A DNA stretch of 64,000 nucleotides from Paenirhizobium naphthalenivorans (GCF_007992095.1 NZ_BJZP01000018.1:31089-95088); one strand, 5' to 3'; shown: positions 1 through 9,499, counted from the stretch's first letter. A program made the numbers and translations. Notes: generated from the sequence alone by a model not told the origin.

Positions 1-82
1 GTCGGTGTCCCTTCTGCTGCTTTCGCCGAAATGTAGCGCCTTGTGCCTTGAAGTCCATCCACTGCCTGCTATCAATGACGCC

Positions 83-838
83 ATGCATGTCGATATCGTC
101 GATCTCCGCCAGTTCTATCATTCCATGCTGGGCCGCATGGCAGAGCAGTCGATCGCCGTGGCGCTGTCGTCGCTTTGGGCGCGCCTGCCGCAGGAACGGC
201 TGGTTGGCATCGGTTATGCCGTCCCCTTTCTCGACCGTTTTCGCGCCGATACCGAACGCACCTTCGCCTTCATGCCGGCGGGTCAGGGTGCGGTGAACTG
301 GCCGGTCGGCGAGCCTTCGGCCACGGCCCTGGTGTTTGATGAGGAATTGCCACTGCCGGATGCCTCGATCGACCGGGTGCTGATGGTTCATTCGCTGGAA
401 TTCGCCGAAAACCCGCGTGAAACGCTGAAGGAGATCTGGCGTGTGCTGGCGCCCGGTGGCCGGCTGGTGATCGTCGTGCCGAACCGGCGTGGGGTCTGGG
501 CGCGCATGGAGCACACACCGTTTGGCTCCGGACGACCCTATTCGCGTGGCCAGCTGACGGCGCTCCTGCGCGAAACCAATTTCACGCCCGGAGCCAGCGC
601 CGAAGCGCTGTTCTTTCCACCGTCGAAGATCCGCGCCGTGCTGAAATTGCGCCGCAGCTTCGAGCGGCTGGGACGCATTTTTTGGCCGGCCTTTTCCGGC
701 GTGATCGTCGTCGAGGCGCAGAAGCGGCTTTATCAGGGCTTGCCGGTTGCCGCGCGCGCCTCGCGTCGGGTCTTCGCCCCGGTTCTCGCGCCGCAGGGCG
801 TGCCGACGGCGCGGGTCGCCGTGCAGCGCAAGGCCTGA
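83..838 (+). CDS. class I SAM-dependent methyltransferase (type 11 fold)
   Basis: About 251 residues. The centre and C-terminal half look like a Methyltransf_11 protein: an acidic 'PDASIDRVLMVHSLEF' stretch (motif II-like) is followed by 'EIWRVLAPGGRLVIVVPN', the usual strand after motif III. The glycine-rich SAM loop is weak ('LVGIGYAV'), so the substrate cannot be inferred. I chose the ATG at 83 because the protein from there starts 'MHVDIVDLRQFYHS', as compact members do; an open frame continues upstream to base 5 without a clear ribosome site. It precedes hisC-tyrC in the same direction, a common rhizobial arrangement, but the 116-base gap leaves co-transcription open. Confidence 0.8.
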   Translation: MHVDIVDLRQFYHSMLGRMAEQSIAVALSSLWARLPQERLVGIGYAVPFLDRFRADTERTFAFMPAGQGAVNWPVGEPSATALVFDEELPLPDASIDRVLMVHSLEFAENPRETLKEIWRVLAPGGRLVIVVPNRRGVWARMEHTPFGSGRPYSRGQLTALLRETNFTPGASAEALFFPPSKIRAVLKLRRSFERLGRIFWPAFSGVIVVEAQKRLYQGLPVAARASRRVFAPVLAPQGVPTARVAVQRKA

Positions 839-954
839 CTTGCTTGCGGCTGCGATCACGGCCGCCCTCGACAAAAACGCCATTCCGTTTTAATGGCTGA
901 GCACCGATAGCGTCGGGCGTCCGCCCGCATTTTCAACGACAGAAAGTCACATCG

Positions 955-2061
955 ATGAGCAGCGAAACCATGAAGCCCACTCCGCGCCCGGGTATCCTCG
1001 ACATTGCCGCCTACGTGCCCGGCAAGGAGCATGCCCCCGGTGTCGCAAGGGTCTTCAAGCTGTCGTCGAACGAAACGCCGATGGGCCCGAGTCCCAAGGC
1101 GGTTGACGCCTTCAAGCAGAGCGCCGGCCATCTTGAGATCTATCCGGACGGCCAGGCCATGGCGCTGCGCGAGGCTATCGCCGAAGTGCACGGGCTCAAC
1201 AAGGCCAATATCCTGTGCGGCAACGGCTCGGACGAACTACTCGGTCTGCTCTGCCATGTTTATCTCGGCGCGGGCGATGAGGGCATCATCACCGAGCACG
1301 GTTTCCTGGTCTACAAGATCCAGATCATGGGCGCCGGCGCCACGCCGGTGGTTGTCAAGGAGAAGGACTGCGTCATTGATGTCGACGCGATCCTTGCCGC
1401 CGTCACCGAGAAAACCAAGATCGTCTTCCTCGCCAATCCGGGCAATCCGACCGGTACCTATGTCCCGGTGAGCGAGATCCGCCGTCTGCATGCCGGTCTG
1501 CCGGGTAATGTCATCCTGGTGCTCGATGCGGCCTATGCCGAATACGTCAAGCGCAACGACTACCAGGCCGGCATTGAGCTCGTCTCCGGCAGCAGGAACG
1601 TCGTCATGACCCGCACCTTCTCCAAGGTCTACGGTTTGGCGGCGCTCCGGGTCGGCTGGGCTTATGCGCCGCTCGAGATCATCGATGCGCTGGACCGTGT
1701 GCGTGGTCCGTTCAACATGAACGCTCCGGCACAGGCTGCGGGTGCGGCAGCCGTGCGCGACCAGGATTTCGTTGCCATGGCGGTTGAGCACAACCTTGTC
1801 TGGGTGGAGAAGGTCACCACCGCGCTTACGGCGCTTGGCCTGAAGGTCACGCCCTCGGTCGCCAATTTCGTGCTGATTCACTTCCCCGACGTTGACGGCA
1901 AGCGTGCCGCCGAGGCCGACGATTTCCTCACCAGCCGAGGTTATATCCTGCGCGCTGTGCGCGGCTATGGCTTTGCCAATTCGCTGCGCATGACGATCGG
2001 CAGCGAGGAGGCCAATCGCGGAGTCATCGAAGCGCTCACTGAGTTCTTGGGACGGTCCTGA
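955..2061 (+). CDS. hisC: histidinol-phosphate aminotransferase
   Basis: 368 residues, full length for class I/II PLP aminotransferases of the HisC type. Visible features are the N-terminal '[13 protein letters not shown]' substrate segment, 'NPGNPTG' (161-167), 'LDAAYAEY' with D191 and Y194 that contact PLP, and '[14 protein letters not shown]' with the Schiff-base lysine at K224. The enzyme converts imidazole-acetol phosphate and glutamate to histidinol phosphate. In rhizobia this copy sits beside tyrC and may also act on aromatic amino acid precursors (inference from context). Its TGA overlaps the ATG of tyrC by one base, so the two are translationally coupled. Confidence 0.93.
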   Translation: MSSETMKPTPRPGILDIAAYVPGKEHAPGVARVFKLSSNETPMGPSPKAVDAFKQSAGHLEIYPDGQAMALREAIAEVHGLNKANILCGNGSDELLGLLCHVYLGAGDEGIITEHGFLVYKIQIMGAGATPVVVKEKDCVIDVDAILAAVTEKTKIVFLANPGNPTGTYVPVSEIRRLHAGLPGNVILVLDAAYAEYVKRNDYQAGIELVSGSRNVVMTRTFSKVYGLAALRVGWAYAPLEIIDALDRVRGPFNMNAPAQAAGAAAVRDQDFVAMAVEHNLVWVEKVTTALTALGLKVTPSVANFVLIHFPDVDGKRAAEADDFLTSRGYILRAVRGYGFANSLRMTIGSEEANRGVIEALTEFLGRS

Positions 2062-2987
2062 TGGCTCAACTGTTCGACCGGATCGCGCTGATCGGCATCG
2101 GCCTGATCGGCTCCTCGATCGCCCGCGACGTCAAGCAACTCGGTCTGGCCAGGGAGGTCGTCGTCTCGACCCGCAGTCCCGAGACGCTGAAGCGTGCCGA
2201 GGAGCTGGAGCTGGGAACCTCTTACAAGCTCTCGGCGGCCGATGCCGTCGAAGGGGCCGATCTGGTCATCGTCTCTGTTCCGGTCGGCGCGTCCGAAGCG
2301 GTCGCAAAGCAGATCGCTCCGCACCTGAAACCCGGTGCGATCGTCACCGATGTCGGCTCGACCAAGGCTTCGGTCATCGCGCAGATGGCTCCGCACATGC
2401 CGAAGACCGTGCATTTCATTCCCGGTCATCCGCTGGCGGGTACCGAAAAATCCGGCCCGGATGCCGGCTTCGCCGGCTTGTTCCACGGTCGTTGGTGCAT
2501 CTTCACGCCGCTACCGGGAACGGATGCGGACGCGCTTGCCAAGCTCAAGGCCTTCTGGGAAGCGCTCGGTTCGAAGATCGACGAGATGGACCCGGAGCAC
2601 CATGACAAGGTGCTCGCTATCGTGTCGCATTTGCCGCACATCATTGCCTACAACATCGTCGGCACGGCGGATGATCTGGAAACCGTAACGCAGTCGGAAG
2701 TGATCAAGTATTCGGCCTCCGGGTTCCGCGACTTCACCCGTCTCGCCGCCTCTGACCCGACCATGTGGCGCGACGTCTGCCTGCACAACAAGGATGCGAT
2801 CCTTGAAATGCTGGCGCGCTTTTCGGAAGATCTCGCCTATTTGCAGCGGGCGATCCGCTGGGGCGAGGGAGACAAGCTTTTCGAACTGTTCACCCGCACC
2901 CGCGACGTGCGCCGCTCCATCATTGAAGCCGGCCAGGACGTCGATGTGCCGGATTTCGGCCGCCACTCGCTCGACAAGAAGGTCTGA
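2061..2987 (+). CDS. tyrC: prephenate/arogenate dehydrogenase
   Basis: 308 residues. The N-terminus carries a Rossmann fold 'ALIGIGLIGSSIARD' (GxGxxG at 12-17). 'HFIPGHPLAGTEKSG' around H123 is the hallmark of the prephenate dehydrogenase family, and a helical C-terminal dimerisation part follows. It catalyses NAD(P)-dependent oxidative decarboxylation of prephenate or arogenate on the way to tyrosine. There is no ACT domain, so no built-in feedback site is seen. It starts inside the last base of the hisC stop. It converges on the DUF2125 gene with only 8 bases between the stops. Confidence 0.92.
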   Translation: MAQLFDRIALIGIGLIGSSIARDVKQLGLAREVVVSTRSPETLKRAEELELGTSYKLSAADAVEGADLVIVSVPVGASEAVAKQIAPHLKPGAIVTDVGSTKASVIAQMAPHMPKTVHFIPGHPLAGTEKSGPDAGFAGLFHGRWCIFTPLPGTDADALAKLKAFWEALGSKIDEMDPEHHDKVLAIVSHLPHIIAYNIVGTADDLETVTQSEVIKYSASGFRDFTRLAASDPTMWRDVCLHNKDAILEMLARFSEDLAYLQRAIRWGEGDKLFELFTRTRDVRRSIIEAGQDVDVPDFGRHSLDKKV

Positions 2988-2995
2988 TCACCTTT

Positions 2996-4009
2996 TCAGA
3001 GCGGCGGCAGGACGGCGATCGGGAATATGCCAAGCGACACCACGCCGTCCGTCACCGTCAGGTCGGCCTTGCCCTTGTCCTTGCCGCCAAAGATTGCGCC
3101 GAGCACGTCGGCGGCGTTGTCGATCGTCTTGCGCTCTTCGGGAAAAGAGGTGCGAAGAGCTGTCCGCCAAGCCTTTATGCCTTCGACCTCGACATGCAAT
3201 TGACCCGAGAGCATCCCATCCGTGCCGACTGATATTGGGCCGGAGAGCGTTAGTACCCGGCCTTCGCCCATGTCGGCGACAAACCTGCGGATTTCGGCCT
3301 GGCTGCCGTAGAGCCCTTCACCGCGATCCCCTTCAAGATCCAGATATTTGGCTTTGCCGATCAGGGTCATGTCGACGCTTGCCGACAGTGGCGGTAGCAA
3401 GGGAGGCTGACCCCGCCAGAACATCACTGCATCCCTGGCAAGTACTGCCAGATCCAGATCGTCGCCCGAGCGGCGCACATGCGCCTCCGCGTGCGGGGCC
3501 TTCGTCTCGATCGTCTCGCCATCGACCCTTGCCGTCATCAAGGTCTGCAGGTCCTTTACCTCGATCGAGCTACGGGCGAGGCCGGACAGGCCGGCGCTCA
3601 GGCTGGAGTGCAGCTGCGTCCATTGCAGCGCAAGCGAGAAGCCGAGGCTGGAGCGTACCTGTGCTGGCCCTTCGAGTTCCCACAGAACATGACCCGGCGC
3701 ATAAAACTGGGCGGCGGAGCGGAAGGCGCCGAAGGTGGCTGACAGGCCGTGGAAATGGTCGTCCACGGTGAGCTGGGCGCAGGTGACACCGAGGCGGAAG
3801 GGAAACCCGCCAACTGTCCTGTCGGTGCAGGCGGCTTCGATCGCCGCCGGATTGTCGCCGGAGAGAATTTCACCGAGTTTCTTTTCGATCGCCCCTGCCG
3901 CGGCGAACCACAGGCCGCTATAGACGAGGATGGCGACGGCGATTGCGACGGCGAGTCGCGCGACCTTGCGGCTGGCGGTACTGCGGTTTTTCTCACGCGA
4001 CGTTGCCAT
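2996..4009 (-). CDS. DUF2125 domain-containing membrane-anchored protein
   Basis: 337 residues from the ATG at 4009; GGAG lies 7 bases upstream of it, while an in-frame TTG at 4021 has no such site. A short basic N-terminus (SREKNRSTASRK) leads into one membrane helix 'VARLAVAIAVAILVYSGLWFAAAG' (quoted in part), then a long periplasmic-type beta-rich region with 'CTDRTVGGFPFRLGVTC' and 'RSAAQFYAPGHVLWELEGPAQ', the pattern I recognise for DUF2125. Function is unknown. It is divergent from the ChaC gene. Confidence 0.85.
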   Translation of the reverse strand: MATSREKNRSTASRKVARLAVAIAVAILVYSGLWFAAAGAIEKKLGEILSGDNPAAIEAACTDRTVGGFPFRLGVTCAQLTVDDHFHGLSATFGAFRSAAQFYAPGHVLWELEGPAQVRSSLGFSLALQWTQLHSSLSAGLSGLARSSIEVKDLQTLMTARVDGETIETKAPHAEAHVRRSGDDLDLAVLARDAVMFWRGQPPLLPPLSASVDMTLIGKAKYLDLEGDRGEGLYGSQAEIRRFVADMGEGRVLTLSGPISVGTDGMLSGQLHVEVEGIKAWRTALRTSFPEERKTIDNAADVLGAIFGGKDKGKADLTVTDGVVSLGIFPIAVLPPL

Positions 4010-4073
4010 CAGGCGCTCCAAACGTAAAATAGTGAACCGGCAATCCGGCCGGTGTTTTGGAATGACCTGCGAT

Positions 4074-4607
4074 ATGGACGAATTTTGGGTGTTTGGCTAC
4101 GGATCACTGATGTGGAACCCGGGCTTCTCCTATGAGGAGCGGATGCAGGGCCGCATGATCGGCTATCGGCGGTCCCTCTGCGTCCGTTCCTGGCATCATC
4201 GTGGTACGCAGGATAGGCCGGGTCTGGTGCTCGGCCTCGATCGTGGCGGATCCTGTCGCGGCGTGGCCTTCAAGGTTGCCTTGCGCGATCGTGCCGAGAC
4301 GATCGAATATCTGCGGGAGCGCGAACTGGTGACGCATGTCTATCTGGAGCGACAGCTGGCTGTGCGGCTCGATGACGGCCGCAAGGTGCAGGCTCTGACC
4401 TATGTGGTGGATCGCGCCCATCGTCAATATGGCGGGGCTGTTACGGTCGAAGAGGCCGCGCGCATCGTCAACCAGGCGGTCGGTGTGTCGGGTCCCAACC
4501 CGGTCTATGTGGCCAATACCGTCTCCCACTTGCGCGAAATGGGCATACACGACCACTGGCTGGAACAGGTTGTCACCGAGATCGAGCGCCTCGAAGGGGT
4601 TGATTGA
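4074..4607 (+). CDS. gamma-glutamylcyclotransferase, ChaC family
   Basis: 177 residues. 'FWVFGYGSLMWNPGF' right after the start is the substrate-binding YGSL signature of ChaC proteins, and 'RERELVTHVYLER' supplies the expected conserved glutamate region. 'YVVDRAHRQYGG' and 'GPNPVYVANTVSHLREMGIHD' match the family C-terminus. ChaC enzymes cleave glutathione to 5-oxoproline and Cys-Gly in the cytosol. Another ATG at 4062 would add four residues; I prefer 4074 because conserved residues begin there. It converges with plsC, 4 bases between ends. Confidence 0.88.
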   Translation: MDEFWVFGYGSLMWNPGFSYEERMQGRMIGYRRSLCVRSWHHRGTQDRPGLVLGLDRGGSCRGVAFKVALRDRAETIEYLRERELVTHVYLERQLAVRLDDGRKVQALTYVVDRAHRQYGGAVTVEEAARIVNQAVGVSGPNPVYVANTVSHLREMGIHDHWLEQVVTEIERLEGVD

Positions 4608-4611
4608 CGGC

Positions 4612-5415
4612 CTAAGCCGATTTGCCCTCGATCTGCAGTTCCTTCAGGCGCTGCACGGCCGTCGGCGGTAGCGGCACATGCGGATTGTCGCGCACCGTTT
4701 CCACCAACAACTCATCGCTCGCCTTTTCCAGCCGCGCGATCAATGTCTCATAGAATACGTCGGGGTCGAGGCCGGCTTCGATCGGCGGCAGGATCCTGAC
4801 CTTGAAGTGACCAGGGAAACGCAGGAACTTGCGGCGTGGCCAGAACAGGCCGGGATGCATGGCGACGGGCACGACAGGAACGTCGAGGTCGCGGTAGATG
4901 CGCGCGATGCCGTATTTATAGGCGGGTTCGGCGCCAGCCGGGCGGCGCGTTCCTTCCGGATAAATGATCAACTGGCGGCCACTGGCCACCTCCTTCTTCG
5001 TTCGTTCCATCACGGCGACCATCGCCTTGCCGCGGGCCCCGCGATTGACCGGGATCATCCGCTGCTTGGCGACGTACCAGCCGAAGATCGGGATCCACAT
5101 CAACTCACGCTTGAGGATATAGACCGGATCGTTGAGCCAGGGCAGCAGGGCATAAGTGTCCCAGAAGGACTGGTGCTTGGGCGCCAGGATATAGCCGTCT
5201 TGCGGGATATTCTCCAATCCTTCGATCGTGAAGGTCGTGCCGACGATCTTCTCCATCAGCCAATGGTTGGAGCGTGCCCAGTTCTTCGGGACGATGAAGG
5301 CCGTCTTGCGGGGCGCCAGGAAATAGAAGGGCGACAACACGATCATCTGAAGCACCAGATTGGTGTAGAAGAGTGTGTTGAACAGGATGGAACGCAATAT
5401 GATCATCGGACGCAT
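4612..5415 (-). CDS. plsC: 1-acyl-sn-glycerol-3-phosphate acyltransferase
   Basis: 267 residues. It has an N-terminal hydrophobic helix (residues about 7-34), the acyltransferase motif H-x4-D ('HQSFWD', H81 and D86) and the phosphate-binding 'YPEGTRRP' motif (152-159). It transfers an acyl chain to lysophosphatidic acid to make phosphatidic acid at the inner membrane. The ATG at 5415 has GAGGA about 5 bases upstream. It lies downstream of the YdcF gene in the same direction, 81 bases apart, and may share its transcript. Confidence 0.9.
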   Translation of the reverse strand: MRPMIILRSILFNTLFYTNLVLQMIVLSPFYFLAPRKTAFIVPKNWARSNHWLMEKIVGTTFTIEGLENIPQDGYILAPKHQSFWDTYALLPWLNDPVYILKRELMWIPIFGWYVAKQRMIPVNRGARGKAMVAVMERTKKEVASGRQLIIYPEGTRRPAGAEPAYKYGIARIYRDLDVPVVPVAMHPGLFWPRRKFLRFPGHFKVRILPPIEAGLDPDVFYETLIARLEKASDELLVETVRDNPHVPLPPTAVQRLKELQIEGKSA

Positions 5416-5496
5416 TTTTCCTCGGCGGACGTACAGTCGTCCCTATCGCATATCGGTGAGGATAAAAAGCGTTGTTGCTGGAATTCCTGAGGCTTC

Positions 5497-6270
5497 TCAG
5501 CTTGAGGTCTTGACCGCTCTCGCCGTTGAGCGCAGGCCGTCGCTGCCCCAGCCGATCAGGCCACGGGCATAGGCGACGAGTGTCTTTCCATATTCCGACA
5601 GCAGCGTGCGCAGGACGTCGGGTTGGCTATACCAGTCGGTGTGTTTGAGATCGGAATTGACGACCGGATAAGGGATGTATTGCGTCGCCCTGTCTTTGCG
5701 GCGCAGCTCCATCAGGCTGCGCGGCATGTGATAGTTGTTGGTCACCACCAGTACCGAACCATAGCCATGGTCGTGGATCCACTGCGAGATCTCGTTGGCA
5801 TTGCCGATCGTGTCGAGCGCTTCATAGCCGACGTCGACACAGCAGTCGAAAAGATCGGGTGAGCTCTGGGTCATCTTGCGGATCTGCGTCGGGGACGTGG
5901 TCGGATGGGCGCCTGAAATCAGCAACCGTTGGCCGGAGCCGCGTCTCAGCAGTTCGACGGCTTGGTCGATCCTTTGATAGCCGCCGGTCAGGACGACGAT
6001 CGCATCAGCCTTCGCTTGTGCCGGCGGCACCAGCGTGGTCACAGAGTCGGCGTACCACAGGAAACCGGCGAGGATCATCGCTACGCAGAAAATGACAGCA
6101 AGGCCACCATAGTGCAGAACGCGACGCAAACGGCCCCGGCGGGCGAAAATGCCACCCGCGCTACGCCGCGGCTGTCGCTCGCGTAATGCTCTGTCGCGAC
6201 TCATCTGACCCATCGTCATGTCTTTTGCATAGCGCGCTTCTGTCATAGGGAACAGGCGGCTTTGTGGCAT
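5497..6270 (-). CDS. YdcF/ElyC-family (DUF218) envelope protein
   Basis: 257 residues if the first ATG is used. A basic N-terminus precedes one membrane helix (VLHYGGLAVIFCVAMILAGF) and then a DUF218 core: 'ADAIVVLTGGYQRIDQAVELL', 'LLISGAHPTTSP' and 'VLVVTNNYHMPRSLMELRR'. Family members include SanA/ElyC proteins linked to envelope polysaccharide homeostasis, but this one's substrate is unknown. Several in-frame ATGs (6246, 6219, 6213, 6204) make the start uncertain; none has a strong ribosome site. It sits between ftsX and plsC, same strand. Confidence 0.82.
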   Translation of the reverse strand: MPQSRLFPMTEARYAKDMTMGQMSRDRALRERQPRRSAGGIFARRGRLRRVLHYGGLAVIFCVAMILAGFLWYADSVTTLVPPAQAKADAIVVLTGGYQRIDQAVELLRRGSGQRLLISGAHPTTSPTQIRKMTQSSPDLFDCCVDVGYEALDTIGNANEISQWIHDHGYGSVLVVTNNYHMPRSLMELRRKDRATQYIPYPVVNSDLKHTDWYSQPDVLRTLLSEYGKTLVAYARGLIGWGSDGLRSTARAVKTSS

Positions 6271-6289
6271 TCAACAGGCATTCGTCCCC

Positions 6290-7297
6290 TCAATCGCCGA
6301 GCAGCCCGTCGGTTCGAGCCGGGTCAGAGCGAATGAGGTCGATCTCGTAGATGGTGCGGATCACAGTCAGTCGCGCCGTCACAGTGGTCAAGAGGGCGAT
6401 GACGATCATGGTGGCGAAAATGCCGAGATAGCCGAGATAGCCGATCGAGAAAGTACCGAACAGTGCCGCTGCCTGGTCACTCTGAGGGGTGGCGAGCGAG
6501 CGGCTCTGCCAGTAGCTGGCTATCGCAAACAGCGCTGCCGCAAGCAATCCGCCGGTCGCCGCCCCCTTGAGGCTGATCTTCAGGAAGTGCATCTGGAATT
6601 CCTGGGCGACGAAGGAGCCCTCCGCGCCGACGAAGTGCAGCACTTCGATAATATGCCGGTTGCCGGAGAGCGCGCCGCGGGTAGCGAATACCACCGTTAG
6701 TACCATGGCGGTGAAAACCAGGATGAGCACGCCCGAGCCGATCAGCACGGTGGTCCGGGCCATCTGCACGAGGCGATCGACCCAGGTGCGGTGATCATCA
6801 AGGAAGGCCTGAGGCACCTCGGTTTTCAAAAGCGCGCGCATGGCGGCGAAATCGGGTGGGTTGGCTTCGTCTATCGTGATGATCACAAGACGCGGCACGG
6901 GCAGTTCGTTGAGATCGAGGCCCGTTCCGAGCCAGGGTTCGAGCAGGCGCGCTGTCGCTTCGTCGTCCATGATCCGACCGTCCTTGGTGCCGACGAAAGT
7001 CAGGGCCAGGTCGCGCGCCTTGATGAGCGCCTGGCTCATGTCGAGGCCGTCTTCCGGTTTGATCTGGATCGTGATCTCACGGGCGATCTGGCTTTGCCAG
7101 CCGGCGGCGGTGGTGCGCACCATGCTGACGGCCCCAAGCGTCAGGCAGGCGAGGAAGGCCATGATGGCGATCACCACCATTAGCGCATTGCCCTGGATGT
7201 TGGAGGGCGGCAGGATCGCTCCGGTCGGCCTGACCGTCATTGCGGTCCGGCGTGCCTTTGGGGGTTGGGCGGTGGCGTTTCGGTCGAACTCATTCAT
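6290..7297 (-). CDS. ftsX: cell division ABC transporter permease FtsX
   Basis: 335 residues. A cytoplasmic N-terminal tail leads to a first membrane helix ([20 protein letters not shown]), an extracytoplasmic domain of about 110 residues, then three helices, the FtsX topology. It forms a complex with FtsE that couples ATP hydrolysis to peptidoglycan hydrolase activation at the septum. The start lies inside the end of ftsE (8-base overlap), so translation is coupled. There is no sign of truncation. Confidence 0.9.
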   Translation of the reverse strand: MNEFDRNATAQPPKARRTAMTVRPTGAILPPSNIQGNALMVVIAIMAFLACLTLGAVSMVRTTAAGWQSQIAREITIQIKPEDGLDMSQALIKARDLALTFVGTKDGRIMDDEATARLLEPWLGTGLDLNELPVPRLVIITIDEANPPDFAAMRALLKTEVPQAFLDDHRTWVDRLVQMARTTVLIGSGVLILVFTAMVLTVVFATRGALSGNRHIIEVLHFVGAEGSFVAQEFQMHFLKISLKGAATGGLLAAALFAIASYWQSRSLATPQSDQAAALFGTFSIGYLGYLGIFATMIVIALLTTVTARLTVIRTIYEIDLIRSDPARTDGLLGD

Positions 7298-7949
7298 AGA
7301 TGTCGAGCCGCCCGTCTGTGAGGATCATGCGTCGTGCGTCGACCTGGTCCATCAGCGCCAGGTCATGCGTGGCGATCACGACGGCTGTGCCGAGACGGTT
7401 GAGTTCGAGGAAAAGGCTGAGCAGGCGTCGGGCCATCGGAGGATCGACATTGCCGGTCGGTTCGTCGGCCAGCAGAATTTCCGGCCGGTCGATCAAGGCG
7501 CGGGCGATTGCCACGCGCTGCTTCTCGCCGCCCGACAGGACCGGTGGCAGCACGTTAATCCGCTCGCCGAGGCCGACCCATTTTAGTAGTTCTAGCACGT
7601 CGTTACGATAGCTCGTCTCGTCTTTTCCGCGCACCCGCAAGGGAAGGGCGACGTTCTCGTAGGTGGTGAGATGGTCGAGTAGCTGGAAATCCTGGAAGAC
7701 GATGCCGACGCGGCGGCGCAGCATGGGCAGCTCAGAGCGCGGAATCTTGGTGATGTCTCGGCCGAAGCTGCGAATCAGCCCGCGGGTTGGTTGCAGCGAC
7801 ATGAAAAGAAGGCGCAGCAGCGTCGTCTTGCCGGCACCGGATGGACCAGTGAGGAACTGGAAGGAGCGCTTCGGAATGTCGAAGGTCAGGTCGCGGAGGA
7901 TCTCCGGTCCCATTCCATAACGCAAGCCGACATTTTCAAAGTGGATCAA
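7290..7949 (-). CDS. ftsE: cell division ABC transporter ATP-binding protein FtsE
   Basis: 219 residues, a single ABC ATPase domain. Walker A is 'GPSGAGKT' (35-42), the signature is '[15 protein letters not shown]', and Walker B is '[12 protein letters not shown]', followed by a switch histidine in '[11 protein letters not shown]'. It pairs with FtsX, encoded immediately downstream with an 8-base overlap. Its start faces a 201-base divergent intergenic region with repeated GTTAAC sequences and a TTAACCAT box, where its promoter must lie. Confidence 0.92.
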   Translation of the reverse strand: MIHFENVGLRYGMGPEILRDLTFDIPKRSFQFLTGPSGAGKTTLLRLLFMSLQPTRGLIRSFGRDITKIPRSELPMLRRRVGIVFQDFQLLDHLTTYENVALPLRVRGKDETSYRNDVLELLKWVGLGERINVLPPVLSGGEKQRVAIARALIDRPEILLADEPTGNVDPPMARRLLSLFLELNRLGTAVVIATHDLALMDQVDARRMILTDGRLDIYE

Positions 7950-7989
7950 GAGCTCAGCCAGTCTGACAGATCGCAGGGGTCTGCACCAT

Positions 7990-8070
7990 GTTAACGAAGC
8001 GGGTTAACAACCGGTAAATGTTGCCCGCAAATTGGCAGCTTTCACCGTCTCTTTCCGAAACATTAACCAT
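7990..8070. promoter_or_regulatory. AT-rich CtrA-like boxes between ftsE and the DUF3426 gene
   Basis: The divergent spacer holds two GTTAAC hexamers (7990-7995 and 8003-8008) and a TTAACCAT octamer (8063-8070). TTAACCAT is the half-site form of CtrA binding in alphaproteobacteria. The two GTTAAC copies put their TTAA cores 13 bases apart, not the 11 expected for TTAA-N7-TTAA, so a canonical full site is not present. The pattern suggests cell-cycle control of ftsEX or the neighbouring gene, but the motifs are short. Confidence 0.35.
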
Positions 8071-8150
8071 TTGAATTTACGTCTGGAGGGGATTCGTTTC
8101 AATGCCCAGATTTGGCCGGTCTGTGGGTGCACGCGAGAGGTGCCGGAAAG

Positions 8151-8819
8151 ATGAACGCATTCCGCTCTAGACGGCCCCCGGCTCAGCCGGAGATCGACCT
8201 TCTGCCGCCGGAGCGTCCGCGGCGGCCCTTGAGATCCGGCCTCCATGCAGCTGCCGACGTGGTTGATGCGCACTATGTTGCAGTCGATGACGCGCCGCGC
8301 CGCGCGCAGGCCAGCGGTGGTTTGAACGATAACCGCCGGCGCGCGCCTGCCGAACGCCGGGCTTTCGACACCAGCCACTGGGTCGGCCTTGCCGGCGGCT
8401 CGTTGCGCAGCACAGAGAGGGTCCTGCAAACCTTTTCCGAGCGAGGCTTTGCCTTGTTCGTCGCGCTCGCCTTCGTCGTCACTTTCGCCTTCGCCGGACT
8501 GATCGTGCGTGCGCCGGATGCGGAAGCGTATGTCCGTCCGCTCGACATCACTCATGTCAGCCTGACCCCGCGCGACGCCGACGGCATGCGTATTCTTCAG
8601 GTCAATGCCATCATCGAGAACCGCAGCGCGGCGAGGAGCCATGTTCCGAAGCTGCGAGCGGATCTGATCGCCGGTGGCCAGATCATTGCCAGCACTTATA
8701 TCGCCACGCCGGTCGACGAGATCGATGCCGGACACAGTCGCGGCATCACGGCGCGTTTGCTGCATCCCGGTGGAAAAACGCCGGAACTCCGGCTTTCCTT
8801 CGAGGAAACGGGTGCCTGA
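8151..8819 (+). CDS. DUF3426-like single-pass membrane protein
   Basis: 222 residues from the ATG at 8151, with AGAGG about 10 bases upstream; the frame is open further up to a TTG at 8112. A Pro/Arg-rich cytoplasmic half (residues 1-95) precedes one membrane helix ('LFVALAFVVTFAFAGLIV') and a beta-rich C-terminal domain with 'ILQVNAIIENRSAARSHVPKL' (quoted here as a guide only) and a regular Gly/Asp pattern typical of DUF3426. Related proteins often carry an MJ0042-type zinc ribbon at the N-terminus; I find no CxxC pair here in any frame. Function unknown. It precedes hpt by 83 bases. Confidence 0.7.
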   Translation: MNAFRSRRPPAQPEIDLLPPERPRRPLRSGLHAAADVVDAHYVAVDDAPRRAQASGGLNDNRRRAPAERRAFDTSHWVGLAGGSLRSTERVLQTFSERGFALFVALAFVVTFAFAGLIVRAPDAEAYVRPLDITHVSLTPRDADGMRILQVNAIIENRSAARSHVPKLRADLIAGGQIIASTYIATPVDEIDAGHSRGITARLLHPGGKTPELRLSFEETGA

Positions 8820-8902
8820 CGCAGCCGACTGTGCTATCGGCCACAACTTTCCAGGGCCGGCATTTGCGATCGGCCATGCAGCAGCGCTCAAAGGAGTAGG
8901 CC

Positions 8903-9454
8903 ATGCCCGTCGTCCGCGGAAAGAATATCGAACCGCTCTATACCGCGTCGCAGATCAACGAGCGTAACCACCAGCTTGCCGCCGAGATTGCCAAGGGACC
9001 GTCGCGCGACCTTCTGGTAATCGCGGTGCTCAAAGGTTCGTTCGTCTTCGCCGCTGATCTCATCCGCGCCCTGCACGATGTCGGGTTGGCGCCGGAGGTG
9101 GAGTTCATCACCCTGTCCAGCTATGGCGCGGGCACGGTCTCGCAAGGGGTCAGGATCGTCAAGGACATCGATAGCGACGTGCATGGTCGTGACGTACTCC
9201 TGATTGACGACATCCTCGAATCCGGACGCACGCTCAAGTTCGCCAAGGAACTGCTCTATGAGCGCGGCGCCTCCAATGTCTCCCTGGCCGTCCTGCTGGA
9301 TAAAAAAGTGAAGCGCCAGGAACAGCTTGAGGCGGATTATGTGGGCTTCGAGTGTCCCGATTATTTTGTCGTCGGCTATGGCATGGATGTCGCTTACGCC
9401 TTTCGGGAGTTGCCTTTCGTCGGCGTCGTCACCGGCGATGCGACGGACGCCTGA
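8903..9454 (+). CDS. hpt: hypoxanthine phosphoribosyltransferase
   Basis: 183 residues. The PRPP-binding loop 'LLIDDILESGRTL' (99-111) and the earlier 'VIAVLKGSFVFAADL' are diagnostic of type I purine phosphoribosyltransferases of the HPRT group. It salvages hypoxanthine/guanine to IMP/GMP using PRPP. AAGGAG lies 6-8 bases before the ATG. It stands between the DUF3426 gene and cpdR, all on the plus strand. Confidence 0.92.
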   Translation: MPVVRGKNIEPLYTASQINERNHQLAAEIAKGPSRDLLVIAVLKGSFVFAADLIRALHDVGLAPEVEFITLSSYGAGTVSQGVRIVKDIDSDVHGRDVLLIDDILESGRTLKFAKELLYERGASNVSLAVLLDKKVKRQEQLEADYVGFECPDYFVVGYGMDVAYAFRELPFVGVVTGDATDA

Positions 9455-9487
9455 GGCGCGGCACCGGGCGAAGTCTCGCCCCGCGCC
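9455..9487 (+). terminator. long GC hairpin just after hpt
   Basis: GGCGCG (9455-9460) pairs with CGCGCC (9482-9487) and, inside it, GGGCGA (9466-9471) with TCGCCC (9476-9481) around an AGTC loop. No U-tract follows, so it may be a processing or Rho-related 3' end rather than an intrinsic terminator. Confidence 0.35.
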
Positions 9488-9499
9488 GAAGACCGGTTG

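Noticed and set aside
8004..8891. A 295-codon minus-strand frame
   Set aside because: It is antisense to the DUF3426 gene, which has a membrane helix and a ribosome site.
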